From positions 1 to 62,989 of the forward strand of contig CACXLJ010000011.1 of NCBI GenBank assembly GCA_902768435.1: a stretch of DNA of 62,989 nt. Reading direction: 5' to 3'. Below the pieces are notes generated by a model. It saw only the letters and a list, made by a program, of their open reading frames with translations, did no database searches and had not been told where the DNA came from. The position numbers were made by a program, and so were the translations under genes. Position 1 is the stretch's first letter. Each line of letters begins with the position of its first letter. Origin of the DNA: an uncultured Bacteroidales bacterium. GTDB taxonomy: Bacteria; Bacteroidota; Bacteroidia; Bacteroidales; Muribaculaceae. Shown one piece after another: positions 1 to 9,157 of this stretch.

Positions 1-20
1 AGTAAAGGGTTTAGGATAAC

Positions 21-57
21 AAGGCACTCGTTCTACAGGGCGGGTGCCTTTTGTTTT
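21..57 (+). terminator. Rho-independent terminator of an upstream gene
   Basis: AAGGCACTCG (21-30) pairs with CGGGTGCCTT (41-50) around a 10-nt loop, and T-rich sequence follows. It presumably ends a transcript that enters from outside the window, since no gene lies between it and position 251. Confidence 0.7.
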
Positions 58-202
58 GTCTTGTTCTTTGTTTTGAAGGATATTTGACCTGATTTAGTAG
101 TAGTTTTGATATAAAAACAAAAAATATGTATTCAAATCATAAATAACCTAAAATTCAAGCAAAAACTAATAAAGTTAGGGTAATTATACGAAATGTTTAT
201 AT

Positions 203-210
203 TATTTTTG
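203..210 (+). promoter_or_regulatory. Candidate Bacteroidota -7 element for the salvage operon
   Basis: TATTTTTG fits the Bacteroidota -7 consensus TAnnTTTG and lies about 40 nt before the amidase start at 251. No good TTTG -33 box is seen at the normal 19-21 nt spacing, so this rests on the -7 element alone. Confidence 0.4.
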
Positions 211-250
211 TACTATTGAAATAATAGGCACTTTTTATAAAGATACTACA

Positions 251-3200
251 ATGATAAAAATAAACAATATGTTTAAAAATTCAATTTACGGTTTTGTGGC
301 AGTATTTTCGCTGTCGCTCATGTGCTCTCCTGTAGTTGGCGCTCAAGATTTCGGTCGCAATGAGATTAACGCAGTGGAGCAGCTCGTTCAGTCAAGTCTG
401 CAGAAACACATGGAGATTGGCAAGGTTAAAGTCAATTCTATGGTAGCCGATGGCAACACGATTGTTGTGGACTTGAACGAGAACTTTGGGCAAGCGCCTT
501 TCACGCATGAGTCGGTCGCCATGCTCAAGAACGACATCAAGCAGCAGTTGGGAAGCGAATATGCCAACAGTGATGTCAAGATTACCATTCAAGGAAATGA
601 TATTGAACTCTATTTTGCCGACTTTGATGAGTCATACAGCCGCAAGCATGGCTCCTTCATTACCCCGCAAGACCCCAACCGTCATTATGGCAAAGGCCTT
701 GACAAGAATGTGATTGCCCTGTGGCAGAGTCATGGCTGGTATTTTGAACCCACACTCAACCGTTGGGAATGGCAGCGTGGCCGTCTGATGCAGACGGTTG
801 AGGACATGTATACCCAGAGTTATGTGGTGCCTTTCCTCATTCCCATGTTGGAGAATGCCGGCGCCTATGTGTGGGATGCGCGCGAGCGCGACACACACAG
901 CGTTGCCGTGGTGGTTGACAACGATGGCGCCCATGCCCAGAATGGCTATACCGATGCCAACGGCAAGAAGAAATGGAACACCGGCGCCGAAAATGGTTTT
1001 GCCTATCTGGAAAAAGAATACAAGGATTTTGAGAATCCGTTTGTGACTGGCACCTATCGTCAGGTAGAATCGGTGAAAGACAACAAGAAACTCTCAACTG
1101 CTCACTGGGATGTGGATATGCCCGAGGCAGGAGAGTTTGCCCTTTATATCAGTTACAAGTCGTTGCCAAACAGTGTTAACGATGCACGCTACACCGTCAA
1201 CGACCTGAGTGGTGCGCATGAATATGATGTTGACCAGACCATGGGCGGCGGCGTGTGGGTTTACCTCGCTACCGTGCAACTAAAGAAAGGCCTGAACAAA
1301 GATGTGGTTGTGCTTTCTAATCTGTCGAAGGACGACAAGCGCATGGTTACTGCCGACGCTGTCAAGGTGGGCGGCGGCATTGGCAACATTGTCAGGAAGG
1401 TGGCTCCCTATACCGAAGAGAATCTTGCCATAGCCAAGGAAAATGGCGATGAGAAATATCTTGCCAAGCCTGGCGTGAACTACAAGTATGTGCCTTGTGG
1501 CAACCGTCCCTGGTTCACCATTGGTTCGCGCTACTATCTGCAGTGGGCCGGATTCCCGCATGAGGTGTATTCCACTTCGCAGGGCATTAATGACTATGTC
1601 GACGACTATCGCAGTCGTGGCGAGTGGGTCAACTACCTTGCCGGTGGTTCTGATGTGCTGCCCAATCGTGCAGGTCTGAAGATTCCTGTCGACTTATCTC
1701 TGGCCTTCCACACCGATGCCGGAACGACCAGCGATGATGGTATCATTGGCACACTGGGCATCTATTGCACCATGAAGAACGGCAAGTCGTTTGGTACTTA
1801 CGAGAATGGTACATCGCGCCAGCTTTCTCGCCTCTACACCGATCTTGTCATGAAAGAGATTTGCAACGACATTCGTGCAAAATATGAACCTAACTGGACA
1901 CGGCGCGGACTGCGCGACGCATCGTACTATGAGGCCCGTGTTCCCGAAGTGCCTGCCATGTTGCTCGAGTTGCTGTCGCACCAGAACTTTGCCGACATGA
2001 AATATGGCCTTGACCCTGCCTTCCGTTTCGATGTGAGTCGTGCCATCTACAAGGGCATGCTCAAGTTCATAGCCCAGCGCGACCATCGCGACTATGTGGT
2101 GCAACCGTTGCCCGTCAATAGTTTCGCCATACGTCCCCTGCAGGATAAGGGCGAGTTCCTTCTTTCGTGGAAACCCACAGCCGACACGCAGAGCGACAGT
2201 GCCGACCCCACCAAGTACATTGTGCTGGAGCGCAAGGGCGAGGGTGCTGGCTTTGTTGAGATTGCTACTACCAAAGGCACTGAATATTTAGTTGAAATCA
2301 AAGATAACGAAATACATTCATTCAAGATTATCGCCCTTAACGAGGGCGGCCGTTCCTTCCCAAGCGAGGTGCTCTCCTGTGGTGTTGCTCCTGGTAGCAA
2401 GGGAACTGTGATGGTTGTGAACGGCTTTACCCGTGTGAGTGCGCCCGACTGGTTCGATGCAGGCACCATGGCAGGCTTTGCCGATGAGAAAGACCATGGC
2501 GTGCCCTACATGCAGCAAATCAACTATGTGGGCCCGCAGTTTGAGTTCAACCGTTCGCTTGATTGGCGTGACGATGACGCTGGCGGTTTCGGTGCAAGCC
2601 GTTCCAGCTACGAGAAGCAGGTGGTGGCAGGTAACACCTTCGACTATCCGGCAATTCACGGCAAGGCTATCATGAAGGCTGGCTACTCGTTTGTGTCGAG
2701 CAGTGTGAAGGCTGTTGAAGACAAGGAGATTTATCTCAAGGGCTTCAAGGTGGTCGATTTCATCATGGGCAAACAAAAAGAGGTTCCTAACGGCAGCGGA
2801 TATTATCCCTCTCGATTCAAGATTTTCTCTAATGGCCTGATCGACGCTATTCGTGACTTTACTGCCCAAGGCGGCTCTTTGTTTATGACAGGTGCCTATG
2901 TGGGTAGCGATGTGTGGGACAAGAAGAATGTGAACTATATGGAAACGAACCTTGCCGAGAATGTGCTGGGTTACAAGTGGCTCACCGACCAGGCGTCGCA
3001 GTCAGGCGAGGTGACTACCGTGCCTTCCCAGTTCCAGGAACTCACCGACGGCTTGGACTTCACATTTGTGAACAAACTCAACGACCGTTTCTATGCAGTG
3101 GAGTCGCCCGATGCTATCACACCGAGCGATGACATGGGAGCTACCATCATGCGATACAGCGAGAACAACATCCCCGCAGGCATCGCATCGGACCGAGGCT

Positions 3201-3301
3201 CATATCGCACAGTGGTGCTTGGCTTCCCCTTCGAGACCATTAAGGACGAAGATGCACGCGAGTCGCTCATGAGCGATGTGCTCAAGTTCCTCAACAAATA
3301 A
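251..3301 (+). CDS. Secreted N-acetylmuramoyl-L-alanine amidase (Amidase_3) with inserted golvesin-like domain
   Basis: A 1016-residue exported protein with a signal peptide at about residues 1-31. The Amidase_3 fold appears in two pieces: residues 150-215 carry the SHGWYFE segment (H161) and the TR-D-like region. Residues 480-610 carry AFHTD (H487) and the LLELLSH segment (E573), which match the zinc ligands and catalytic Glu of the family. Between them, residues 250-375 look like a golvesin/Xly carbohydrate-binding domain. A fibronectin-III-like segment follows near 620-715 and an unassigned C-terminal domain near 720-1016. Amidases of this family cut the bond between MurNAc and the stem peptide in the periplasm. 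It is the first of 13 co-directional genes, 46 nt before the next, which suggests it supplies denuded glycan to the salvage pathway. The family call is firm; substrate and activity are inferred. Confidence 0.8.
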   Translation: MIKINNMFKNSIYGFVAVFSLSLMCSPVVGAQDFGRNEINAVEQLVQSSLQKHMEIGKVKVNSMVADGNTIVVDLNENFGQAPFTHESVAMLKNDIKQQLGSEYANSDVKITIQGNDIELYFADFDESYSRKHGSFITPQDPNRHYGKGLDKNVIALWQSHGWYFEPTLNRWEWQRGRLMQTVEDMYTQSYVVPFLIPMLENAGAYVWDARERDTHSVAVVVDNDGAHAQNGYTDANGKKKWNTGAENGFAYLEKEYKDFENPFVTGTYRQVESVKDNKKLSTAHWDVDMPEAGEFALYISYKSLPNSVNDARYTVNDLSGAHEYDVDQTMGGGVWVYLATVQLKKGLNKDVVVLSNLSKDDKRMVTADAVKVGGGIGNIVRKVAPYTEENLAIAKENGDEKYLAKPGVNYKYVPCGNRPWFTIGSRYYLQWAGFPHEVYSTSQGINDYVDDYRSRGEWVNYLAGGSDVLPNRAGLKIPVDLSLAFHTDAGTTSDDGIIGTLGIYCTMKNGKSFGTYENGTSRQLSRLYTDLVMKEICNDIRAKYEPNWTRRGLRDASYYEARVPEVPAMLLELLSHQNFADMKYGLDPAFRFDVSRAIYKGMLKFIAQRDHRDYVVQPLPVNSFAIRPLQDKGEFLLSWKPTADTQSDSADPTKYIVLERKGEGAGFVEIATTKGTEYLVEIKDNEIHSFKIIALNEGGRSFPSEVLSCGVAPGSKGTVMVVNGFTRVSAPDWFDAGTMAGFADEKDHGVPYMQQINYVGPQFEFNRSLDWRDDDAGGFGASRSSYEKQVVAGNTFDYPAIHGKAIMKAGYSFVSSSVKAVEDKEIYLKGFKVVDFIMGKQKEVPNGSGYYPSRFKIFSNGLIDAIRDFTAQGGSLFMTGAYVGSDVWDKKNVNYMETNLAENVLGYKWLTDQASQSGEVTTVPSQFQELTDGLDFTFVNKLNDRFYAVESPDAITPSDDMGATIMRYSENNIPAGIASDRGSYRTVVLGFPFETIKDEDARESLMSDVLKFLNK

Positions 3302-3347
3302 CAGAAATCTAATCAATCAACAATAACAATAAAAACTTCAAAGAATT

Positions 3348-4859
3348 ATGGGAAGAATTAACTGCTTCATTCCTTTTGCAAATGCCGAACAGGCAAAACT
3401 CACCGTTCAGAACCTGAAGGCTGAAGAACTGGTCAGTAAAATCTATTTGCTTGCAACCGACGACTCTCAAGGCACTATTGATGGTTGTGAAATCATCAAA
3501 GTGAAGAACCTTGCTGCTTCGAGCACTATTAAGGCTATTGCCGAATATGCCGATGCCGACTATGTGCTTTATTACAACAAGTATAATACGCTCAAATTTG
3601 CTCCCTTTGCAGTAGAGCGCTTTGTGAAACTTGCTGACGACTCTCAAGCAGGCATGCTCTATGCCGATCACTATAATGTGACCGAGGGCGGTGCAGTCAA
3701 GGCTCCCGTGATCGACTACCAGTTCGGTAGTCTGCGCGATGACTTCGACTATGGCTCGGTTTACTTCTTCTGCGGTTGCTGTTTCAAGAAGGCCGCCGCA
3801 GCCATGAAGGCCGACTATGAGTTTGCCGGACTCTATGACCTGCGTCTCAAGCTCTCGCAGTTTGCCAACATTTGCCACATCAACGAATTCCTTTATAGCG
3901 ATGTGGAACTCGACACCCGCAAGAGCGGCGAGAAGATTTTTGACTATGTTGATCCACGCAATCGTGGCCGTCAAATCGAGATGGAGGCTGCATGCACCGA
4001 GCATCTGAAGGAAATTGGCGGTTATCTGGCTCCCACCAAGGTGGTGGATGGCAAGGAAGTTCCCAATTTCAAGCACATTGAGTTTGACCATGACAAGTTT
4101 GAAGTGGAGGCTACAGTGATGATTCCTGTGCGCAACCGCATACGCACCATTCGCGACGCTATCGACAGCGTGCTGCGTCAGAAGACCAACTTCAAGTTCA
4201 ACCTCATGGTGGTTGACAACTTCTCGACCGACGGTACCCGCGAGGCTATTGCCGAATATAATGATCCTCGCCTTATCCATATCATTGCTGACTATTATGA
4301 TATGGGCATTGGCGGTTACTGGAATTTGGCTGCTCATCATGAAAAGGCCGGCAAGTTTGTGGTGCAGCTCGACAGCGATGACATGTATAAGGATGAGACC
4401 ACGCTGCAAACCATGGTGAACGCCTTCTATGAGCAAAATGTGGCCATGGTGGTTGGCACCTACCTGATGACCGACATCAACTGCAATCCCATACCTCCCG
4501 GCGTGATTGACCACAAGGAATGGACTCCCGAAAACGGCCGCAACAATGCCTTGCGCATCAATGGTCTGGGTGCTCCCCGTGCATTCTACACCCCGGTGCT
4601 TCGCGACGTGAAGATTCCTAATACCAGCTATGGTGAAGACTATGCGTTGGGCCTGAACATTTCGCGCACTTACCAGATTGGTCGCGTGTACACACCTGTG
4701 TATCTGTGCCGCCGCTGGGACGACAACAGCGACGCGAGCCTTGATGTGGAAAAGATGAACCGTAACAACCTCTACAAAGACCGCATCCGCACATGGGAGC
4801 TCCAGGCACGCATTGCTTTGAACAAGAAAGGTAATTGCTGCTGCAAGTGTGACGAATAA
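3348..4859 (+). CDS. Tandem family 2 glycosyltransferase, cytosolic
   Basis: A 503-residue protein without signal peptide or membrane segment. Residues 252-500 are a clear GT2 (GT-A) domain: it opens with MIPVRNR, has the nucleotide-sugar VVDNFSTDGT segment, and has the metal-binding acidic motif DSDD at 342-345. Residues 1-240 look like a second, degenerate GT-A fold (ATDD, then DADYVLYY) without a convincing DXD, so it may be a pseudo-transferase half. The C-terminus ends in a cysteine cluster (CCCKC), which is unusual. It sits 46 nt after the amidase and 9 nt before the DUF4922 gene. Donor and acceptor sugars cannot be read from sequence; context suggests a cell-wall or muropeptide substrate. 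Confidence 0.8.
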   Translation: MGRINCFIPFANAEQAKLTVQNLKAEELVSKIYLLATDDSQGTIDGCEIIKVKNLAASSTIKAIAEYADADYVLYYNKYNTLKFAPFAVERFVKLADDSQAGMLYADHYNVTEGGAVKAPVIDYQFGSLRDDFDYGSVYFFCGCCFKKAAAAMKADYEFAGLYDLRLKLSQFANICHINEFLYSDVELDTRKSGEKIFDYVDPRNRGRQIEMEAACTEHLKEIGGYLAPTKVVDGKEVPNFKHIEFDHDKFEVEATVMIPVRNRIRTIRDAIDSVLRQKTNFKFNLMVVDNFSTDGTREAIAEYNDPRLIHIIADYYDMGIGGYWNLAAHHEKAGKFVVQLDSDDMYKDETTLQTMVNAFYEQNVAMVVGTYLMTDINCNPIPPGVIDHKEWTPENGRNNALRINGLGAPRAFYTPVLRDVKIPNTSYGEDYALGLNISRTYQIGRVYTPVYLCRRWDDNSDASLDVEKMNRNNLYKDRIRTWELQARIALNKKGNCCCKCDE

Positions 4860-4868
4860 TCATGATTG

Positions 4869-5822
4869 ATGAATCTTGTTGAAGACATAGAAGTACTTCA
4901 TGCTCGGCAAATGTGCAATTGGCCGTTAGCGCATGACAATTATGCTGCCCTTGATGGGCTGCTCACCCGTGAGTTATGGCTTGATGACGGCGAGGGCAGG
5001 TCGTGTGCTCGCATTGTCATGCAGCATAATCCTGAGCGCGTGCGTTCTACGGCTGCCGATGTGAGTCCTGAGGCAATCAGCCGGCGCCCCTGTTTCCTGT
5101 GCAAGGAAAATCAGCCTCCTGAGCAGGAAACAGTGATGTGGCGGTATTCGCAAGAGAATGGCCTGGAAAGGCTGTACAAGATTCAAATCAATCCCTATCC
5201 CATCTTTAAGCGACATCTCACCATCGCCTCGATGCAACATGAAGAGCAAAGGTGCCGATACAGGGAGATGATGGCGCTTGCACACGACCTGCACGGCTAT
5301 GTGATTATGTTTAACGGCGAGGGTTGTGGCGCATCGGCGCCCGATCACCTGCATTTCCAGGCTACGCTGCAGGACGAGTTGCCCTTGTGTGCCGAACTTG
5401 AGGCTCGCAATGGCGATGGTCTGGACTCCTGCTATGGCAGTTTCAATGAACTGTGGATGGACAACAAATTGGGTAGGCAACTCATCTATATCAGGGCTCA
5501 TGCCATGAATAGTGCTCTCATTTCTGACATGAACATTGCTCTGAATGGCTGGCGACGCAATGCCTTGTGCTGGTTTAAGGAGGATGTTTGGCACTTCGTC
5601 TATTTCCCGCGTAAAGCAGGTCGGCCTTCGTGTTATGGACAGGAGCCTGGTCAATATCTGGTGAGTCCTGCAGCTGCCGAGTATGGCGGCGTGTGGGTGT
5701 TGCCCCGCAAACAGGATTTCTATGGCCTCACACCTGAACTTATCGGTTCGTTTTACGAGGAACTGTCGTTCAGTGCTCGTGAAATGGAATTCATTTACAA
5801 CGATTACGGAAGAGTAAATTAA
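4869..5822 (+). CDS. DUF4922 protein, HIT/GalT-like nucleotidyltransferase or phosphorylase
   Basis: A 317-residue soluble protein. The ATG at 4869 is preferred over the TTG directly before it. A CFLC pair (C75, C78) could be half of a zinc site. The stretch INPYPIFKRHLTIAS followed by GASAPDHLHFQ (H160, H162) is the histidine-triad-like core of the HIT/GalT/GDP-sugar phosphorylase superfamily, which transfers nucleotidyl groups through a histidine. It lies 9 nt after the glycosyltransferase and 13 nt before the SpoIID gene, so the three are almost surely co-transcribed. A role in making or breaking a nucleotide sugar used by the neighbouring transferase is plausible but unproven. The superfamily call is firm, the reaction unknown. 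Confidence 0.75.
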   Translation: MNLVEDIEVLHARQMCNWPLAHDNYAALDGLLTRELWLDDGEGRSCARIVMQHNPERVRSTAADVSPEAISRRPCFLCKENQPPEQETVMWRYSQENGLERLYKIQINPYPIFKRHLTIASMQHEEQRCRYREMMALAHDLHGYVIMFNGEGCGASAPDHLHFQATLQDELPLCAELEARNGDGLDSCYGSFNELWMDNKLGRQLIYIRAHAMNSALISDMNIALNGWRRNALCWFKEDVWHFVYFPRKAGRPSCYGQEPGQYLVSPAAAEYGGVWVLPRKQDFYGLTPELIGSFYEELSFSAREMEFIYNDYGRVN

Positions 5823-5835
5823 AAAACAAGTATAT

Positions 5836-7149
5836 ATGAACACACAACCCACAGTGAAAGTTGGCATCATGAACGAGCCCTCGGTTGAGTTCGTCTTGAA
5901 TGGCAATTACAAAGTGAATGGCAGTGATTACACGGGCCCTCAATCGGTGTCGTGTATCGATGGCAAGGTGTCGTGGAACAGCATGTGCTGCGATGAACTG
6001 CTTTTTGAACCTGCCGACTATGAGTCATGCTCCTTCACGCTCAAGGATGTGACCATTGGCGTGAGTTTCCACTGGAAACGCAAGGAGGACCAGACCTTTA
6101 AAGGCTCACTCAAACTCATCATAGAAGACGACAAGGTCACGGCCATCAATATCCTTCCCATCGAAGATTACCTGCTCAGCGTCATCTCGAGCGAGATGAG
6201 CGCCAATGCCTCACTGGAACTGCTCAAGGCTCACGCTGTGATATCGCGCAGCTGGCTCTTGGCTCAAATCCAGAAGGATACGGTGAATGAACTGACTCAG
6301 GGCTTTGAACAGAATCAGAATCCTGACGAGGAAATCAAGTGGTGGGATCGTGACGACCATGTGAACTTTGATGTGTGTGCCGATGACCATTGCCAGCGTT
6401 ATCAGGGCATTACCCGCGCTTCGACCGACACTGTGCTGCAAGCCATCAAGGCCACTTGGGGGCAGGTGCTCATGTATGGCGGCGACTTGTGCGATGCCCG
6501 CTTCTCCAAGTCGTGTGGTGGCGTGTACGAGGAGTTTGAAAACTGCTGGGAACACAAGCATCATGGTTATCTGGTAGCGCGACGCGACAGTGCTGATGAG
6601 ATGAATTTCCCCGACCTGACACGCGAGGACATTGCTGCCGAGTGGATTCTCTCGGCGCCCGAAGCCTTCTGCAACACGCGCGACCCCGAAATTCTCTCGC
6701 AGGTGCTTAACGACTATGACCAGGAGACCAAAGATTTTTATCGCTGGAAAGTGGAGTACACTCAGGAGCAGATTTCTGAACTCATTGCTCGCCGCACTGG
6801 TACCGATTATGGCCGCATTCGCGATCTCGAACCCGTGGCGCGTGGCACCTCGGGCCGTCTTTATAAACTCAAAATTGTGGGCGAGAAGTGTTCTAAAACC
6901 ATAGGCAAGGAACTTGCCATTCGCTATGCGCTGAGTGAATCGTGTCTTTACAGTTCGGCCTTCGTTGTCGAGAAGCATGATGTTGACGGCGATGGTTACC
7001 CCGACAAGTTTGTGCTGCGTGGAGCAGGGTGGGGCCACGGCGTAGGTCTGTGCCAAATTGGTGCCGCAGTGATGGGTGCCAAGGGCTATAACTACAAGGA
7101 TATTTTGCTCCACTACTTCATTGGTGCCACCATTGAGCAGCAGTATTAA
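5836..7149 (+). CDS. SpoIID/LytB domain protein without signal peptide
   Basis: A 437-residue protein of the SpoIID/LytB family, whose sporulation member is a lytic transglycosylase that cleaves peptide-free glycan strands. The core motif SSEM (E120, the equivalent of the catalytic Glu) is followed by LKAHAVISRSW; the zinc-type motif CADDHC has C181, H185 and C186; and the C-terminal GAGWGHGVGLCQIGA box is intact. Unusually, the N-terminus (MNTQPTVKVGIMNEP) is polar, and only 13 nt separate the gene from the preceding stop, so there is no room for a hidden signal peptide. The protein should therefore be cytosolic or exported by another route. Family call firm; location and substrate uncertain. 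Confidence 0.85.
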   Translation: MNTQPTVKVGIMNEPSVEFVLNGNYKVNGSDYTGPQSVSCIDGKVSWNSMCCDELLFEPADYESCSFTLKDVTIGVSFHWKRKEDQTFKGSLKLIIEDDKVTAINILPIEDYLLSVISSEMSANASLELLKAHAVISRSWLLAQIQKDTVNELTQGFEQNQNPDEEIKWWDRDDHVNFDVCADDHCQRYQGITRASTDTVLQAIKATWGQVLMYGGDLCDARFSKSCGGVYEEFENCWEHKHHGYLVARRDSADEMNFPDLTREDIAAEWILSAPEAFCNTRDPEILSQVLNDYDQETKDFYRWKVEYTQEQISELIARRTGTDYGRIRDLEPVARGTSGRLYKLKIVGEKCSKTIGKELAIRYALSESCLYSSAFVVEKHDVDGDGYPDKFVLRGAGWGHGVGLCQIGAAVMGAKGYNYKDILLHYFIGATIEQQY

Positions 7150-7170
7150 ATTTTGATTATTTGATATATT

Positions 7171-9108
7171 ATGAAACAGTATATAGCAAAAGTTACTAAA
7201 AGAAATCCATGGGCATGGATACCGACATTGTATTTTGCCCAAGGTTTGCCTTATGTGGCAGTGATGACTATTTCGGTTATCATGTATAAAAGGTTGGGTA
7301 TGTCAAATACAGATATTGCCCTTTACACTGGTTGGCTTGGGCTTCCATGGGTTATAAAACCTTTTTGGAGTCCGTTTGTTGATATCATCAGAACTAAACG
7401 ATGGTGGGTTTTGATAATGCAATGGGTAATAGCTATTGCTTTGGCAGGCATTGCTTTCACGATACCCACATCTTGGTGGGTACAGCTCACATTTGCAGTG
7501 TTTATGCTCATGGGATTTGCATCGGCTACTCATGACATTGCTGCAGATGGTTTTTATATGCTTGCACTTACAGAACATGAACAATCGCTCTATGTTGGTA
7601 TTCGAAGTACTTTTTATAGGATTGCAACAGTTATGGGGCAAGGAATACTTGTTATTATTGCAGGCTTGATCGAAATGAATTCAGGATTGAAACCGGTTGA
7701 GGTCAGTTTTGACGTGAATCCCAAAATTGCTCAGTCGGAATATGCATTGCCAGTAGTCACTGTATCAGAATCTCAATCGAATCAGGAAATACAGTTTATA
7801 ACAAGTGCTTCAAGTATTACAATTGGAGTTTCAACACCAGAAACAGTTCAAAACCAAGCTTTCGCTGATTTTTCTCAATTAATGCTGGATTCGGTTAATA
7901 ACCTGAATGTAATAAATGGATTTAATACGACAGGTGAAATTATAGATCGAAGTAAGAGTTTATCTGTTGTGAAGGATGAACGATGGAGTGGTTTTCGCAT
8001 GTGGTTAAGCCGAACTTTTGGAGATCATATTTGGGGCAAAAAGTCAGAGAAAGCTGCTGATGAGAATGTGGATAACAATATTGCTATCGTTGCTATTCGA
8101 CTGAATAAAAAGCCAGAAACTGGTAAAGACTATATTCTCAATGTTTCCCAAAAAGAAGGTGATACAGGCATAAAATTAGTATCAGATGGTCGATTGGTAT
8201 TTAATGAAAGTAATTGGGAGAAATTAGCCTATCTATATTATACAATTGACCATAAAATTAAGGATAGGGTATCAGCTAAGTTTGCTGGTTCATCAGGAAA
8301 TATTCCATTGGCTTGGGCTATCGTTTTTGTAGTATTATCTCTTTTTTTCTTTGCTGTCGTTCTCTATCATACATGGGCATTGCCCAAGCCATCAACAGAT
8401 ACCAACCAAGAGAAGAAGACCACACGGCAAATCTTTTCTGAATTTGTTGATACCTTTAAGACCTTCTTCACAAAGTTTCCATTATGGCAGACTATTGCAG
8501 CTATACTTTTCATGCTCTTCTATCGCTTTCCAGAAGCTCAATTGACCAAAATAATTCAGCCGTTCCTACTTGATCCGATTAATGCTGGTGGTCTTTCTCT
8601 GAGCACTGGCGAAGTTGGCCTAGTCTATGGAACTGTTGGTATTATTGGTTTAACAATTGGTGGTATTATAGGTGGTATTGTTGCTGCCAAAGGCGGTCTA
8701 AAGAAATGGCTTCAGCCCATGGCATGGAGTATGTCTTTAACATGTTTGACCTTTATATATCTAGCATTTACTCAACATCAAGACTTGCTTACAATTAATA
8801 TTTGTGTGTTTGTTGAACAGTTTGGTTATGGCTTTGGTTTCACGGCCTATATGCTCTATCTAATTTATTATAGTGAAGGTAAATATAAAACAGCTCATTA
8901 TGCGATTTGTACAGGCTTTATGGCTTTATCTATGATGACTGGTATGATAGCAGGTTGGATTCAAGAAACTGTTGGTTATCGCAGTTTCTTTGTTTGGACA
9001 ATGATATGTTGTGCTATTACTATCATTGTTGCCATGATTGTGAAAGTGGATCCTAAGTTTGGTCTTAAGAATAATGAAGACAATACTAATGTGGACAAGA
9101 AAGAATAA
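7171..9108 (+). CDS. ampG: AmpG-like muropeptide permease (MFS) with large periplasmic insert
   Basis: A 645-residue MFS permease. Residues 12-95 contain AmpG hallmarks (NPWAWIPTLYFAQGLPY, WSPFVDIIRTKRWW) and ATHDIAADGF lies near 119-128. AmpG imports GlcNAc-anhydroMurNAc (peptides) in Gram-negative bacteria and is usually about 430-500 residues. Here about 207 residues (171-377) lie between transmembrane helices 5 and 6, a loop predicted to face the periplasm, with several Ser/Thr/Val-rich beta-like stretches. The gene is visibly richer in A/T at third positions than both neighbours, which may mean a different history or only the codon needs of a membrane protein. It lies 21 nt after the SpoIID gene and 49 nt before namZ. 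Substrate is inferred from family and operon. Confidence 0.75.
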   Translation: MKQYIAKVTKRNPWAWIPTLYFAQGLPYVAVMTISVIMYKRLGMSNTDIALYTGWLGLPWVIKPFWSPFVDIIRTKRWWVLIMQWVIAIALAGIAFTIPTSWWVQLTFAVFMLMGFASATHDIAADGFYMLALTEHEQSLYVGIRSTFYRIATVMGQGILVIIAGLIEMNSGLKPVEVSFDVNPKIAQSEYALPVVTVSESQSNQEIQFITSASSITIGVSTPETVQNQAFADFSQLMLDSVNNLNVINGFNTTGEIIDRSKSLSVVKDERWSGFRMWLSRTFGDHIWGKKSEKAADENVDNNIAIVAIRLNKKPETGKDYILNVSQKEGDTGIKLVSDGRLVFNESNWEKLAYLYYTIDHKIKDRVSAKFAGSSGNIPLAWAIVFVVLSLFFFAVVLYHTWALPKPSTDTNQEKKTTRQIFSEFVDTFKTFFTKFPLWQTIAAILFMLFYRFPEAQLTKIIQPFLLDPINAGGLSLSTGEVGLVYGTVGIIGLTIGGIIGGIVAAKGGLKKWLQPMAWSMSLTCLTFIYLAFTQHQDLLTINICVFVEQFGYGFGFTAYMLYLIYYSEGKYKTAHYAICTGFMALSMMTGMIAGWIQETVGYRSFFVWTMICCAITIIVAMIVKVDPKFGLKNNEDNTNVDKKE

Positions 9109-9157
9109 ATGCCAAAGTGATTTTATTGAATTCGCTATAATTAAAGATGATTGAAAT

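Noticed and set aside
3309..4514. A 401-codon open frame on the minus strand opposite the glycosyltransferase gene
   Set aside because: It mirrors the + strand GT2 gene, has a His/Ile/Val-rich composition typical of antisense frames, and has no motif or ribosome-binding context.
4974..5906. A 310-codon minus-strand frame opposite the DUF4922 gene
   Set aside because: The + strand protein has clear HIT-like motifs; the antisense frame has none and runs into the next gene.
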